A DNA stretch of 64,000 nt, from positions 124,001 to 188,000 of the forward strand of contig CAIFEV010000004.1 in NCBI GenBank assembly GCA_903789615.1, in the 5' to 3' direction. Below the pieces are notes generated by a model. The model was not told the origin of the DNA, did not search any database, and saw only the letters and a program-made list of their open reading frames with translations. The DNA is from an uncultured Lachnospiraceae bacterium. Lineage in GTDB: Bacteria > Bacillota > Clostridia > Lachnospirales > Lachnospiraceae. This document shows, piece by piece, positions 55,995 through 64,000 of the stretch (position 1 is the stretch's first letter; the number at the start of each line of letters is the position of its first letter). A program made the position numbers and the translations under genes.

Positions 55995-56847
55995 ACACTC
56001 CTCTTATCACCCGGTCATTTCCGCCATAGTCCCGCGTCACAGTGATATCCGTGAAACAGGCGTTCCGCAGGATCTGGCTCACCGCCTGTGCCTGGTCATA
56101 TCCGATCTCAAGGAAAAGAAGGCCGTCAGGCTTAAGGAACTCTCCTGCTCCGGCCGCTATCCGCCGGTAAAAGACAAGCCCGTCCTCCCCGCCGTCAAGG
56201 GCCTGAAGCGGATCGTGATCTTTCACCTCCGGCGCAAGCTGCGGGATCACGCCGGCCGGGATATACGGAGGATTGGAGACAATCACGTCAAATTTCCTTC
56301 CTGCGGCAGGCTCCAGCAGATCCCCCTGTGCAAACGCAGGCACGCATCCCCGGATTTCTTCGGACAGACGTTTCCGGTTTTCCTGTGCCACAGCAAGTGC
56401 CTTCGCGGATATATCCGTGCCAAGGCTCTCCCCCAGCTTTTGTTCGCAGGCGATCGTAAGCAGAATACATCCGCTGCCGGTGCACACGTCAAGCACGCTG
56501 TCGCCCGGCTGTATCTCTTTCATGGCTTCTTCAACGAGGATTTCGGTATCCGGGCGCGGTATCAGAACATCGCCGTTCACGAAAAATTCCCGGCCGTAAA
56601 ACCACGCGCTTCCAAGGATCAGCTGAAGCGGGATCCTCTGTTCCCGAAGTGAGATAAGCTGCCGGTATCGCTTCTGCACCTCCTGCGGCACGCTTCTATC
56701 CGGATCTGCCAGGTAGGACGCTTCCGTCAGGCCTGTGCAGGAAAACAGAAGCTGTTTCGCGTCGTAATCTGCGCACTCAACGCCGGCCGCCTGCAGCCTT
56801 GCCTTTCCCAGCGCCGCCAGCTGTCTGACATGCATGTCACCGGTCAT
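55981..56847 (-). CDS. prmC: Peptide chain release factor N5-glutamine methyltransferase PrmC
   Basis: A SAM-dependent enzyme that methylates the GGQ glutamine of release factors, about 288 residues. The N-terminal helical domain ([20 protein letters not shown]) is followed by [28 protein letters not shown] and the catalytic NPPYIPAG. Several starts are possible: the ATG at 56847 (chosen, after GAGG), the ATG at 56835 and the far upstream TTG-type start at 56919 that overlaps DUF1385 heavily. The prmC-prfA adjacency is classical. Confidence 0.93.
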   Translation of the reverse strand: MTGDMHVRQLAALGKARLQAAGVECADYDAKQLLFSCTGLTEASYLADPDRSVPQEVQKRYRQLISLREQRIPLQLILGSAWFYGREFFVNGDVLIPRPDTEILVEEAMKEIQPGDSVLDVCTGSGCILLTIACEQKLGESLGTDISAKALAVAQENRKRLSEEIRGCVPAFAQGDLLEPAAGRKFDVIVSNPPYIPAGVIPQLAPEVKDHDPLQALDGGEDGLVFYRRIAAGAGEFLKPDGLLFLEIGYDQAQAVSQILRNACFTDITVTRDYGGNDRVIRGVYGRS

Positions 56848-57775
56848 TTTCCTCAAGATATTCTCTCCAGTCAAAAACAGCCTCCACGGCCTGTATCGCC
56901 ACTTCCGCCATAGCAGCATCCGGTTCTTTCGTCGTCAGGCGCTGCATGAGCAGGCCCGGCGCTGACATGGCGCGGGCCAGGACATTGTCATGGCTTCCGG
57001 CGTACATAAGAAGCTCAAACGAGATTCCGGAGATAAGCGGAATCAGCAGAATCCGGAGAAGCAGCTGGACAGCCGGATTGCCGGATCGTATAAAAATGAA
57101 CAGAACTACACTGATAAATACGACAACAAACAGAAAACTGGTGCTGCATCGTCTGTGAAAACGGCTTGCCGCGAGCACATTGTCAACTGTCAGTTCGTGC
57201 CCGGTCTCCAGACAGTTGATGCATTTGTGCTCCGCGCCATGGTACATATACGTCCGGCGGATGTCTTTTACCAGGGAAATGCCGGCAAGATACGCAATAA
57301 AAATCAGGATCCGGATGGCACCCTCGATCAGGTTCAGAGCCGTCACGGAAAACCCGAAACCGGAAAACAGTCTGGACAGCCGGAACGGAAGAACCGTGAA
57401 GAGAAAAACAGCCAGGGCGAACGCGAACAGAACCGTCAGAACCATCCCAAAGCCGGCCCCGGAATCTTTGTGCGTTTTTTCTCCTGTATTTTTCTCTTCT
57501 TTTCCGCCGTCGTCTTTCCCTTCCTCCCCGTCGTCGAGCATATCGGCGGAATCGTTGATTGCCCTGATTCCGTCAAGCATCGACACGAAAAAGGAACACA
57601 CGCCCCGGACGACCGGAACCTTTCTGACCTTTTTCAGCCAGGCCGGTGTGCTAAGCATCTGTGTTTTCACCTGTACAGAGCCGTCGCTTTTCCGCACTGC
57701 GACAGCCTGAGAAGCGGCGCTTCTCATCATGATGCCCTCCAGAACTGCCTGGCCTCCGATGCCGGAATTTTTCAA
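56837..57775 (-). CDS. DUF1385 (YqhQ-type) membrane protein
   Basis: A 312-residue protein beginning GIGGQAVLEGIMMRSAASQA, the DUF1385 signature. An acidic, lysine-rich loop (about 85-115) is followed by four or five hydrophobic segments and the conserved MYHGAEHKCINCLETG and RFHRRCSTSFL, with cysteine/histidine residues. The family often neighbours prfA-prmC, as here; its function is not known. Its stop overlaps the prmC start. Confidence 0.88.
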   Translation of the reverse strand: MKNSGIGGQAVLEGIMMRSAASQAVAVRKSDGSVQVKTQMLSTPAWLKKVRKVPVVRGVCSFFVSMLDGIRAINDSADMLDDGEEGKDDGGKEEKNTGEKTHKDSGAGFGMVLTVLFAFALAVFLFTVLPFRLSRLFSGFGFSVTALNLIEGAIRILIFIAYLAGISLVKDIRRTYMYHGAEHKCINCLETGHELTVDNVLAASRFHRRCSTSFLFVVVFISVVLFIFIRSGNPAVQLLLRILLIPLISGISFELLMYAGSHDNVLARAMSAPGLLMQRLTTKEPDAAMAEVAIQAVEAVFDWREYLEENDR

Positions 57776-57797
57776 GATTTGTTCCTTTCTCTTATTT

Positions 57798-57834
57798 AAA
57801 AAGCTCCCCGCGGGCTAAATGCCTCGCGGGGAGC
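57798..57834 (-). terminator. Terminator after rpmE
   Basis: On the minus strand GCTCCCCGCG pairs with CGCGGGGAGC around a short loop, followed by TTTTTAAA. Confidence 0.92.
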
Positions 57835-57855
57835 CTGATTTCACGAATCCCGGAA

Positions 57856-58059
57856 TTAGTTGAGACCGTATTTCTTGTTGAACTTGTCGATACGGCCGCG
57901 GGCAGAAATCTGTTTCTGCTGGCCGGTGTAGAACGGATGGCACTTGGAGCAGATTTCTACGTGAATCTCCGGCTTTGTGGAGCCCGTCGTGAACTCATTG
58001 CCGCAGTTGCAGATAACCTTTGCGTCGTGATAGTAGGTCGGCTGAATGTCCTTTTTCAT
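57856..58059 (-). CDS. rpmE: Large-subunit ribosomal protein bL31 (zinc-binding form)
   Basis: A 67-residue protein beginning [20 protein letters not shown]. Zinc ligands are the cysteines of ICNCG and [11 protein letters not shown], so this is the C+ form. [18 protein letters not shown] matches the family. It has its own terminator and an about 150-base 5' region with a hairpin that may be a leader. Confidence 0.97.
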   Translation of the reverse strand: MKKDIQPTYYHDAKVICNCGNEFTTGSTKPEIHVEICSKCHPFYTGQQKQISARGRIDKFNKKYGLN

Positions 58060-58096
58060 AATATTTCACCTCTTATTCTTTTCATTGCTGTCCGCC

Positions 58097-58117
58097 CGTC
58101 GGAATCTGCCTCCGACG
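58097..58117 (-). promoter_or_regulatory. Hairpin in the rpmE 5' leader
   Basis: CGTCGGA and TCCGACG form a perfect 7-bp stem with a 7-base loop, about 40 bases upstream of the rpmE ATG. Leaders bound by L31 itself have been proposed in Firmicutes; whether this fits that motif is an inference. Confidence 0.4.
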
Positions 58118-58288
58118 AAGAAAACAATCGGCTTATCTTACGGCACCGGTACTGGTTACATGCACACTAATGAAGAAGCTCTTCACCGCATCCCTTGTGC
58201 TTACAAGTCCGCCGTCGAATAATGCCGTCTTTACAACAGCTTTTTAAGAGTATCATATATTGATAGCAAGTTCAAGCCGATTTTTCAC

Positions 58289-60109
58289 TCAGATATAATT
58301 TCTCTGGAGCAGAAGCTTTACCAGTGTGTCATTGGAGCGTGTCTTATAGAACAGATCGATGATCCGCTCTGCCGCTTCCTCCGGCCGGACACCGTTTAAG
58401 GCTCTCCGCAGCTTGCTCACGGCGATCTCCTCATCCGACGTCAGAAGAAGGTCCTCCCGGCGCGTGCTGGATTTCGCCAGATCAATGGCAGGGAACACTC
58501 TTTTTTCGGAGAGCTTGCGGTCAAGGACCAGTTCCATGTTGCCGGTACCCTTGAACTCCTCGAAAACGACATCGTCCATCTTGCTCCCGGTCTCTACAAG
58601 CGCACTTGCAAGTATCGTCAGGCTTCCGCCTTCTCTGGTGTTCCGGGCGGCGCCGAAGAAGCGTTTCGGCCCGTACAGTGCAGTCGGATCGAGACCTCCG
58701 GAGAGCGTCTTGCCAGACGGCGTAACCGTCAGGTTGTATGCTCTTGCGAGCCTCGTGATAGAGTCAAGCAGGATAATGACGTCCTCGCTTTGCTCTACCA
58801 GGCGTTTTGCCCGCTCGATTGTCATCTCGGCAACGCGCTTGTGATGCTCCGGCAGCTCGTCAAATGTCGAGTAGATCACTTCCACATTGTCGCCGAGCAC
58901 AGTTTCCTTCATATCCGTGACTTCCTCGGGGCGCTCGTCGATCAGAAGGATGATCACATGCATCGACGGCTCGTTGGCAACAACCGAACGCGCAATCTGT
59001 TTCAGCAGGGTCGTCTTTCCGGCTTTCGGCTGGGCGACAATCATGCCGCGCTGTCCCCTGCCGATCGGCGAGATGAGATCCACCATGCGCATGGCCAGCG
59101 GACTTTCCTCACTCTCCAGCCGGATCCTCTTATCCGGAAAAATCGGCGTCAGTTTCTCAAAGACAGGCCGCCTTGCGAGCTCCATCGGAGACCGCCCGTT
59201 GACCGTCGAGAGAAAGGAAAGAGCCATAAACTTGTCGCCGGGCTTGTTGTACTTGCGGATACCGGTGAGAACATCGCCCGTTCTCAGATGAAAGCGGTGG
59301 ATCAGTGTCTGGGAGACATAGACATCATTTTCACCAGGAAGATAGTTGTCACTGCGGATGAAGCCGTAGCCTTCCGTCATGATCTCCAGTATCCCGAGCG
59401 CATGTTCGTCTTTCACCTCTTCCTGTTCGCCGTAAAGATCCCTGGGCTTTTCTGTCCCCGCCCGTTCCGGCTGCCTATCAGGAGAAACAGACGTGCTTTC
59501 CGCTCCCATCCGCCCGGATGCAGGCCGGATTTCCTCGGTCCTTTCCGGCTCCGTCTTCCCCGCCGGGCGGTCCTGGCGTGTTTCGCTGCCGTGCGCCGGC
59601 GTCGTTTTTTCCGCTTTTTTCGCACCGCTGCGCCCAGACGGAACATCCCGGGAAGCTCTCTTTACACCGGGGCGCTGCTGTGCCTTTGCTGACCGCCTTC
59701 CTTTTCCGGAAGTTCCCGCTGCCGGCGCGTCCTTTCCGGCCTCTTCTTTTCCGGTTTCCTCAGCCGCCTTTTCCGCGGACTCTGCCGCAGGTTTTACTTT
59801 TTCCACAGCATGAGAGGCTGCCTTTTCCGGGGCGGTCTTCTGCGCCGGCACGGCTGTCTTTTTTCTTCGAACCGGATTCCGGCGCACTGAAGCGCGCCCT
59901 GTCTCTTTCTCCTGTACTCTGTCAGGAACCGGAGCCTCTTCCGGTTGCTCCTGTATCTCCTGTTTTTCCTTTTTTTCCTGTTCCGCGAGAAGAAGATCGA
60001 TCAGTTCATTCTTGCGCACCTTGGAGATCCCCTTCAGTCCTAAAGACGAAGCGGTCTCGCGCAGACTTGCAAGAGACAGTGAACCAAGCTGTTCTCTGGT
60101 AATCGCCAT
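58289..60109 (-). CDS. rho: Transcription termination factor Rho with N-terminal low-complexity insert
   Basis: A hexameric RNA helicase that ends transcription, 606 residues versus about 420 for Escherichia coli Rho. Residues 1-45 are the Rho_N domain. About 45-225 are an added low-complexity segment rich in Lys, Glu, Ala, Pro and Arg. The RNA-binding cold-shock-like domain (LEIMTEGYGFIRSDNYLPG) and Walker A (PKAGKTT near residue 363), LLIDERPEEVTDM and the C-terminal core follow. Promoter upstream and AGGAG ribosome-binding site are clear. Confidence 0.96.
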   Translation of the reverse strand: MAITREQLGSLSLASLRETASSLGLKGISKVRKNELIDLLLAEQEKKEKQEIQEQPEEAPVPDRVQEKETGRASVRRNPVRRKKTAVPAQKTAPEKAASHAVEKVKPAAESAEKAAEETGKEEAGKDAPAAGTSGKGRRSAKAQQRPGVKRASRDVPSGRSGAKKAEKTTPAHGSETRQDRPAGKTEPERTEEIRPASGRMGAESTSVSPDRQPERAGTEKPRDLYGEQEEVKDEHALGILEIMTEGYGFIRSDNYLPGENDVYVSQTLIHRFHLRTGDVLTGIRKYNKPGDKFMALSFLSTVNGRSPMELARRPVFEKLTPIFPDKRIRLESEESPLAMRMVDLISPIGRGQRGMIVAQPKAGKTTLLKQIARSVVANEPSMHVIILLIDERPEEVTDMKETVLGDNVEVIYSTFDELPEHHKRVAEMTIERAKRLVEQSEDVIILLDSITRLARAYNLTVTPSGKTLSGGLDPTALYGPKRFFGAARNTREGGSLTILASALVETGSKMDDVVFEEFKGTGNMELVLDRKLSEKRVFPAIDLAKSSTRREDLLLTSDEEIAVSKLRRALNGVRPEEAAERIIDLFYKTRSNDTLVKLLLQRNYI

Positions 60110-60131
60110 GTATACTCCTGACTCTGATCAG

Positions 60132-60160
60132 TTTATAACCATCTGTGAAAGAATTGCGAA
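60132..60160 (-). promoter_or_regulatory. Promoter of rho
   Basis: On the minus strand TTCGCA (60155-60160) and TATAAA (60132-60137) are 17 bases apart, about 22 bases before the ATG. Confidence 0.6.
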
Positions 60161-60304
60161 TAGATTGTCGGATTTGCGTGAGAAGAATAAAGTCCTGACA
60201 AATGGAATTCCTGTTACCTTACCCAATTATATCGTTGGTTCAATTTTTGTCAATCGCGCGGAAGTGTCCCTGAACCATGTAATTTTAATTTCATTTTACA
60301 TTCT

Positions 60305-60333
60305 TTCCCACAGGGGCGGCAATATGATAGAAT
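60305..60333 (+). promoter_or_regulatory. Promoter very close to the DUF4364 start codon
   Basis: TTCCCA (60305-60310) and TAGAAT (60328-60333) with an extended -10 TGA are 17 bases apart. Only seven bases separate the -10 from the ATG at 60341, so transcription would start at or next to the start codon. Confidence 0.6.
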
Positions 60334-60340
60334 ATCCTCT

Positions 60341-60889
60341 ATGAACAATGAAGCTGAAACATTATATAAACTGATTATCCTGTATATGCTGCGCAATGTG
60401 CGCTTTCCGCTGAATAACTCGCACATAACGGATTTCCTGATCTCGCACAATTACACGAATTTCTTCAAAGCTCAGGAAACACTCCATTCGCTGGTTGAGG
60501 ACCGGCTGCTTGACGAGACAACTGTCCGGAACGCGACACAGTACAGGCTGACCGACAGCGGCCGGTACACGATCGACTCCTTCCGTTCCATGCTCCCGAA
60601 GGCTATACAGGAAGATGTCGAAGGATATCTGAAAGACCACCGGTATGACTATCAGGCGGAAGTGGGCATCACATCCGACTACTATAAGTCCACCTCCGGC
60701 GATTATATTGTGCACTGCCAGATCCGTGAGGACGCACAGACCGTATTTGAACTGAATCTCTCGGTGCCGGACCGGACGGAAGCCGAGCGGATGTCCGGAA
60801 GATGGCGCGATGCCTCACAGGATATTTATTCTACCGTGATGCACCGGCTTTTAAGAGACGACGAAACACATAACCCGGAAGAGCCATGA
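60341..60889 (+). CDS. DUF4364 family protein (winged-helix-like)
   Basis: A 182-residue protein. The N-terminus LYKLIILYMLRNVRFPLNNS is followed by HITDFLISHNYTNFFKAQET and a YRLTDSGRYTIDSF segment, together looking like a winged-helix DNA-binding or PadR-like domain, as DUF4364 members are described in Clostridia. The C-terminal half is beta-rich (DYIVHCQIREDAQTVFELNL). No Shine-Dalgarno sequence precedes the ATG. It is convergent with ysxC across a shared terminator. Target and ligand are unknown. Confidence 0.82.
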   Translation: MNNEAETLYKLIILYMLRNVRFPLNNSHITDFLISHNYTNFFKAQETLHSLVEDRLLDETTVRNATQYRLTDSGRYTIDSFRSMLPKAIQEDVEGYLKDHRYDYQAEVGITSDYYKSTSGDYIVHCQIREDAQTVFELNLSVPDRTEAERMSGRWRDASQDIYSTVMHRLLRDDETHNPEEP

Positions 60890-60910
60890 GACTCTTCCGG
60901 GTTTATTTTT
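60872..60910. terminator. Bidirectional terminator between DUF4364 and ysxC
   Basis: AACCCGGAAGAG and CTCTTCCGGGTT form a perfect 12-bp stem with an 8-base loop, followed by TATTTTT on the plus strand. It overlaps the last codons and stop of DUF4364. On the minus strand the stem follows the ysxC stop but the T-tract is weaker. Confidence 0.88.
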
Positions 60911-61494
60911 CACAGCTGTTTTTCGATTTCTTCCAGAATCTGCTCTCGCCCGAGCCCGGTCTGAGCCGAAAACGGTATCAGCTTTTCCACTTCACCAAGG
61001 GAAAATCCGCGCCGCAGCGCTTCAAGTCTGCCTTTCACTTCACTTCTTTTCAGCTTGTCCATCTTTGTCGCAATGATCACCGGCTCAAACCCGGCTGCGT
61101 GAATCCAGTCCAGCATCATGCGGTCATTTTCAGCCACCTCGCGCCTGGCGTCAGCAAGCAGGAAAACCTGCCGGAGCTGACCGGAGGTATTCAGGTACTT
61201 CTCGATCATCCGGCTCCACGCCGCCTGTGCCTGCTCCCCAGCCTTTGCATAGCCGTAGCCCGGCAGATCGACCAGAAGGAATGCATCATTGACAGTGTAG
61301 TAGTTAATCGTCTGCGTCTTCCCCGGTTTCTGGGAAACACGGGCATACGACTTCCGGTTCATCAGGCTGTTGATCAGTGAGGACTTTCCGACATTGCTCT
61401 TCCCGGCAAAGGCGAATTCCGGAATGTCATTTTCCGGGATCCGGCTGGTCGGTCCGATGACCGTCGTAAGATTTACGGATTTTACGGTTATCAT
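60910..61494 (-). CDS. ysxC: Ribosome biogenesis GTPase YsxC/EngB
   Basis: A 194-residue GTPase needed for 50S assembly. FAFAGKSNVGKSSLINSL is the G1 P-loop, VDLPGYGYAKAG the G3 region, and IIATKMDKLKRSE the G4 NKxD-type motif (here TKMD). I chose the ATG at 61494 with AAGGA upstream; the frame extends to 61515 inside lon. Its start is next to the lon stop (separated by 1 base), consistent with a lon-ysxC unit. Confidence 0.95.
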   Translation of the reverse strand: MITVKSVNLTTVIGPTSRIPENDIPEFAFAGKSNVGKSSLINSLMNRKSYARVSQKPGKTQTINYYTVNDAFLLVDLPGYGYAKAGEQAQAAWSRMIEKYLNTSGQLRQVFLLADARREVAENDRMMLDWIHAAGFEPVIIATKMDKLKRSEVKGRLEALRRGFSLGEVEKLIPFSAQTGLGREQILEEIEKQL

Positions 61495-61495
61495 A

Positions 61496-63847
61496 TCATT
61501 CCTTCCCGGTTTCATCTGTCAGCGCCTGATCAAGGACCTGCCGGAACGTGCGCACATATACAATTTCCATCCCGTGCGTCACCTCCGGGTCCAGTTCTTC
61601 AATGGCGGGACGGTTCTGTTCTGACACAATCACCCGGCGCATTCCGGCCGACTGGGCTGCCAGAAGTTTTTCTTTCAGTCCTCCGACCGGGAGGACCTTG
61701 CCGCGCAGCGTGATCTCGCCGGACATAGCCACATCTTTGCGGACCCTGCGTTCCGTGATGGCCGAGTAAAAGGCTGTCGCCATGGTAATGCCGGCGCTCG
61801 GTCCATCCTTCTTCACCGCGCCCTCCGGGACGTGGAGATGAAACTGATGGGTTTCATAATAGTCCGCCGGTTTCCCTGCGATGGAGCGCGCATAGCTGAC
61901 CGCGATCTGGGCGGATTCCTTCATCACATCGCCGAGCTGGCCTGTCATGATCAGTCCCGGCTTGCCTTCCAGCACGAGCACCTCAATCTCAAGTGTTGTG
62001 CCGCCGGCCTGAGTCCATGCGAGTCCGTTCACGACGCCGACCTCATCTTTCGAGTGCAGGACCGGCTTTTCAAATTTCTGCCTTCCGAGATACTTTGAGA
62101 CATTCCGTTCCGTCACCGAAACTGCATCGGAGCGGATCTGTCCGTCCCTGTACAGTCTTTTCACGCTGATCCGGCAGATCTTTGCGATCTGTCTCTCGAG
62201 CTGTCTCACGCCCGCCTCGGCTGTATACCCTTCGACGATCCGTATCAGGGCGTTGTCGGAAATTTTCAGCTGTCCGGCAGCAAGCCCGTTTTTCTCCACC
62301 TGCTTGGGGATCAGATGTTCCTTGGCGATGTGAAGTTTCTCATTTGCCGTATATCCGGAAAGCTGGATGATCTCCATGCGGTCGTACAGAGGCTGACTGA
62401 TCCTGCCAAGATCATTGGCGGTGCATATGAACAGAACGTTGGAGAGATCGGTCTCCATATCAATGTAGTGATCGACAAAATGCCGGTTCTGCTCTCCGTC
62501 CAGCACTTCCAGGAGAGCCGCCTGCGGATCGCCCTGAAAACCGTCTCCGCCGACCTTGTCGATCTCATCCAGCAGCATAAGCGGATTGTTCACGCCTGCA
62601 CTTTTCAGTCCTGCTGCGATCCGCCCCGGGAGCGCGCCCACATAGGTTCTGCGGTGGCCGCGGATCTCTGCTTCGTCGTGAACGCCGCCGAGCGCAACCC
62701 GGATATAAGGAATGCCCAGTGCCGATGCAACCGAACGGGCAATCGAAGTCTTGCCGGTTCCCGGAGGGCCGGCGAGGCACAGAATCGGAGCGTCTCCCTT
62801 TTTCCCACGCGTGGCTATGCGCACGCTAAGTGCCTCAATGATCCGCTCCTTCACCTCTTCCAGTCCGTAGTGATCCCGGTCGAGCACTTCTCTGGCGCTT
62901 TCAAGGTCTGTTTTGACCGGAGCGCTCTTGTCCCACGGCATGGAAACAAGCGTCTCGATATAGGCGCGGCTCATGCTCGCGTCCGGCGATCCGGGCTGCA
63001 GAGCCTTGAACCGCTGAATCTCCCGGCGGATTTTCTTTTTCACTTCCCCGGAAGCCGTCAGGCTGTCCACTCTCTTCAGGAACTCATCCGCCTCGGACTC
63101 CGGCGTCAGATCCCCGAGCTCCTGGCCGATGACCCGCATTTCCTCGCGGAGCACATAATCCCGCTGGTTCTTATCGAGGCTGCTGTGCACCTTGGAAGCG
63201 ATTTCCGCACGGATCCGGGCGATCTCGGCAGCCTTCTTCAGAAATGTCACGGTAAATGCAAACTGCTCATCCACGCCGGTCAGTTTCAGAAATTGCTGCC
63301 GGTCTTCATTGTCGGAAGCAAAACGGCTGATGATATTAGCCATGATGCTCTGAAGACTGCTGTCGGACGTCACGGAGTTAAACCTGCGCATGGCATCTTC
63401 CGGAACGCCCGGAAGATTCTTTATCAGTCCCGACAGATCATCGGCAAGCTCCGCCTCCATTGCTTTTTTCTTCAGAATATCCGGGTCCGCCGGTTCGTCC
63501 TGAAGCAGCACAGACCCGCGCAGTCCGTCGCTGTCATAAGTGACTTCCGTGAGCACGCCGCGGGTCCGTCCTTCCAGTGCCACCTTCCATGTGATCGGAT
63601 CTGTCATCCTGCTTTCCTGGATGATAGCAAGCGTCCCGTTCGGATACAGCTGTTCGTATACATGCGGCGGCGCGGAGATGTCCGCGTCCTTCCGGCGGCA
63701 CACGGCAAAGACTTCCGTTTCGCCGTGGTTCTGAAGCCACTGAAGCGTCGCCGTATTTTCCGGGTGCCTGAACGAAAAAGATATGACCGCGTGTGGCAGC
63801 ACGGTCATATCATCAAGCACCAGGACAGGTAATTTCACTTGTTCCAT
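61496..63847 (-). CDS. lon: ATP-dependent protease La (Lon)
   Basis: A 783-residue AAA+ serine protease. The N-terminal substrate domain (1-200) and helical region are followed by Walker [10 protein letters not shown] near residue 362 and Walker [17 protein letters not shown]. The protease domain has the catalytic serine in [15 protein letters not shown] near 683 and the lysine in [13 protein letters not shown] near 719. Full length. The clpX-lon-ysxC order is standard. Confidence 0.97.
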   Translation of the reverse strand: MEQVKLPVLVLDDMTVLPHAVISFSFRHPENTATLQWLQNHGETEVFAVCRRKDADISAPPHVYEQLYPNGTLAIIQESRMTDPITWKVALEGRTRGVLTEVTYDSDGLRGSVLLQDEPADPDILKKKAMEAELADDLSGLIKNLPGVPEDAMRRFNSVTSDSSLQSIMANIISRFASDNEDRQQFLKLTGVDEQFAFTVTFLKKAAEIARIRAEIASKVHSSLDKNQRDYVLREEMRVIGQELGDLTPESEADEFLKRVDSLTASGEVKKKIRREIQRFKALQPGSPDASMSRAYIETLVSMPWDKSAPVKTDLESAREVLDRDHYGLEEVKERIIEALSVRIATRGKKGDAPILCLAGPPGTGKTSIARSVASALGIPYIRVALGGVHDEAEIRGHRRTYVGALPGRIAAGLKSAGVNNPLMLLDEIDKVGGDGFQGDPQAALLEVLDGEQNRHFVDHYIDMETDLSNVLFICTANDLGRISQPLYDRMEIIQLSGYTANEKLHIAKEHLIPKQVEKNGLAAGQLKISDNALIRIVEGYTAEAGVRQLERQIAKICRISVKRLYRDGQIRSDAVSVTERNVSKYLGRQKFEKPVLHSKDEVGVVNGLAWTQAGGTTLEIEVLVLEGKPGLIMTGQLGDVMKESAQIAVSYARSIAGKPADYYETHQFHLHVPEGAVKKDGPSAGITMATAFYSAITERRVRKDVAMSGEITLRGKVLPVGGLKEKLLAAQSAGMRRVIVSEQNRPAIEELDPEVTHGMEIVYVRTFRQVLDQALTDETGKE

Positions 63848-63868
63848 ATTCCTTCCTCACCGGTGCGT

Positions 63869-64000
63869 TTATTCGGCTTTCTTCACCGGCACTTCCGTTT
63901 TTACGGCTGTGTCGTTCCTGTATTCGACGATCGGGTCGGACTCCTTGTCCACCGCCTGCTTTGTGATGAGAACCTTCTTGATATTGTCATCCGACGGTAT
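63869..64000 (-). CDS. clpX: ATP-dependent Clp protease ATP-binding subunit ClpX, C-terminal end only
   Basis: The last 43 residues plus stop are present; the start lies beyond the window. The reading IPSDDNIKKVLITKQAV is the conserved end of ClpX, followed by a variable tail ending VPVKKAE. ClpX unfolds substrates for ClpP. Its stop codon is 22 bases before the lon start. Confidence 0.88.
   Translation of the reverse strand: MPSDDNIKKVLITKQAVDKESDPIVEYRNDTAVKTEVPVKKAE

Noticed and set aside
57937-58170. A 77-codon plus-strand frame over rpmE and its leader.
   Set aside because: Antisense to rpmE, no ribosome-binding site and no recognisable features.
60012-60344. A 110-codon plus-strand frame across the rho start and the following gap.
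   Set aside because: It runs antisense through the rho promoter, has no domain, and ends just inside DUF4364; no Shine-Dalgarno sequence.

Overview
This window is a gene-dense stretch of chromosome from an anaerobic Gram-positive bacterium of the class Clostridia, most likely a member of the Lachnospiraceae. The evidence is the PolC-type replicative polymerase, the SCIFF peptide with its radical SAM maturase (a Clostridia hallmark), Rex, pyruvate formate-lyase, the MEP isoprenoid pathway, a fused SecDF, and small DUF6465, DUF4364 and HPr-like proteins seen in that family. Almost every gene lies on the minus strand. The plus strand carries only the ABC-F/HU/CYTH block, two leucine tRNAs and a DUF4364 gene. 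I see no insertion sequence, prophage, CRISPR array or sharp compositional change.

Layout, in transcription order within each block. (1) 8.5-0 kb: translation/transcription operon rimP-nusA-rnpM(ylxR)-ylxQ-infB-rbfA-nrnA-truB-ribF, with tRNA-Glu and its own promoter and terminator just upstream. (2) 20.4-8.8 kb: pyrH-frr, a terminator, then uppS-cdsA-dxr-rseP-ispG-polC and a small membrane protein, joining nucleotide, isoprenoid and lipid supply, membrane proteolysis and replication. (3) 20.5-27.6 kb: a PdaA-like deacetylase; ilvN-ilvC behind a consensus promoter; corC, alr, nnr and rex. (4) 27.8-30.7 kb, plus strand: ABC-F ATPase, HU, CYTH protein. (5) 30.7-37.4 kb: recJ, secDF, the SCIFF maturase with its 48-residue peptide gene (too short for ordinary ORF calling), and an AEC transporter. 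(6) 37.6-37.9 kb: tandem tRNA-Leu(AAG) and tRNA-Leu(CAG). (7) 38-43.2 kb: MATE exporter, MBL/beta-CASP protein, cardiolipin synthase, DUF6465 and HPr-like proteins. (8) 43.4-48.8 kb: two adjacent deacetylase-fold lipoproteins (one probably catalytically dead), then pflB and pflA. (9) 48.9-54.2 kb: zinc-ribbon membrane protein, phosphodiesterase, an acidic anchored protein, hisC-queH, a sugar isomerase. (10) 54.2-64 kb: RNase HI, prfA-prmC-DUF1385, rpmE, rho, DUF4364, and clpX-lon-ysxC.

Most of this is core housekeeping. The points most worth a second look are the unannotated SCIFF precursor with an attenuator-like hairpin before its maturase; the three PdaA-like paralogues, one having lost its metal-binding histidines; a likely leaderless DUF4364 mRNA; long low-complexity arms on IF-2 and Rho; an HPr-like protein without the phosphorylatable histidine; and a leucine tRNA with an A34 anticodon. 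I found no clear sign of a wholly undescribed multi-gene system. Sequence statements come from reading the bases and translations; family assignments are by recognised motifs, without any database search.
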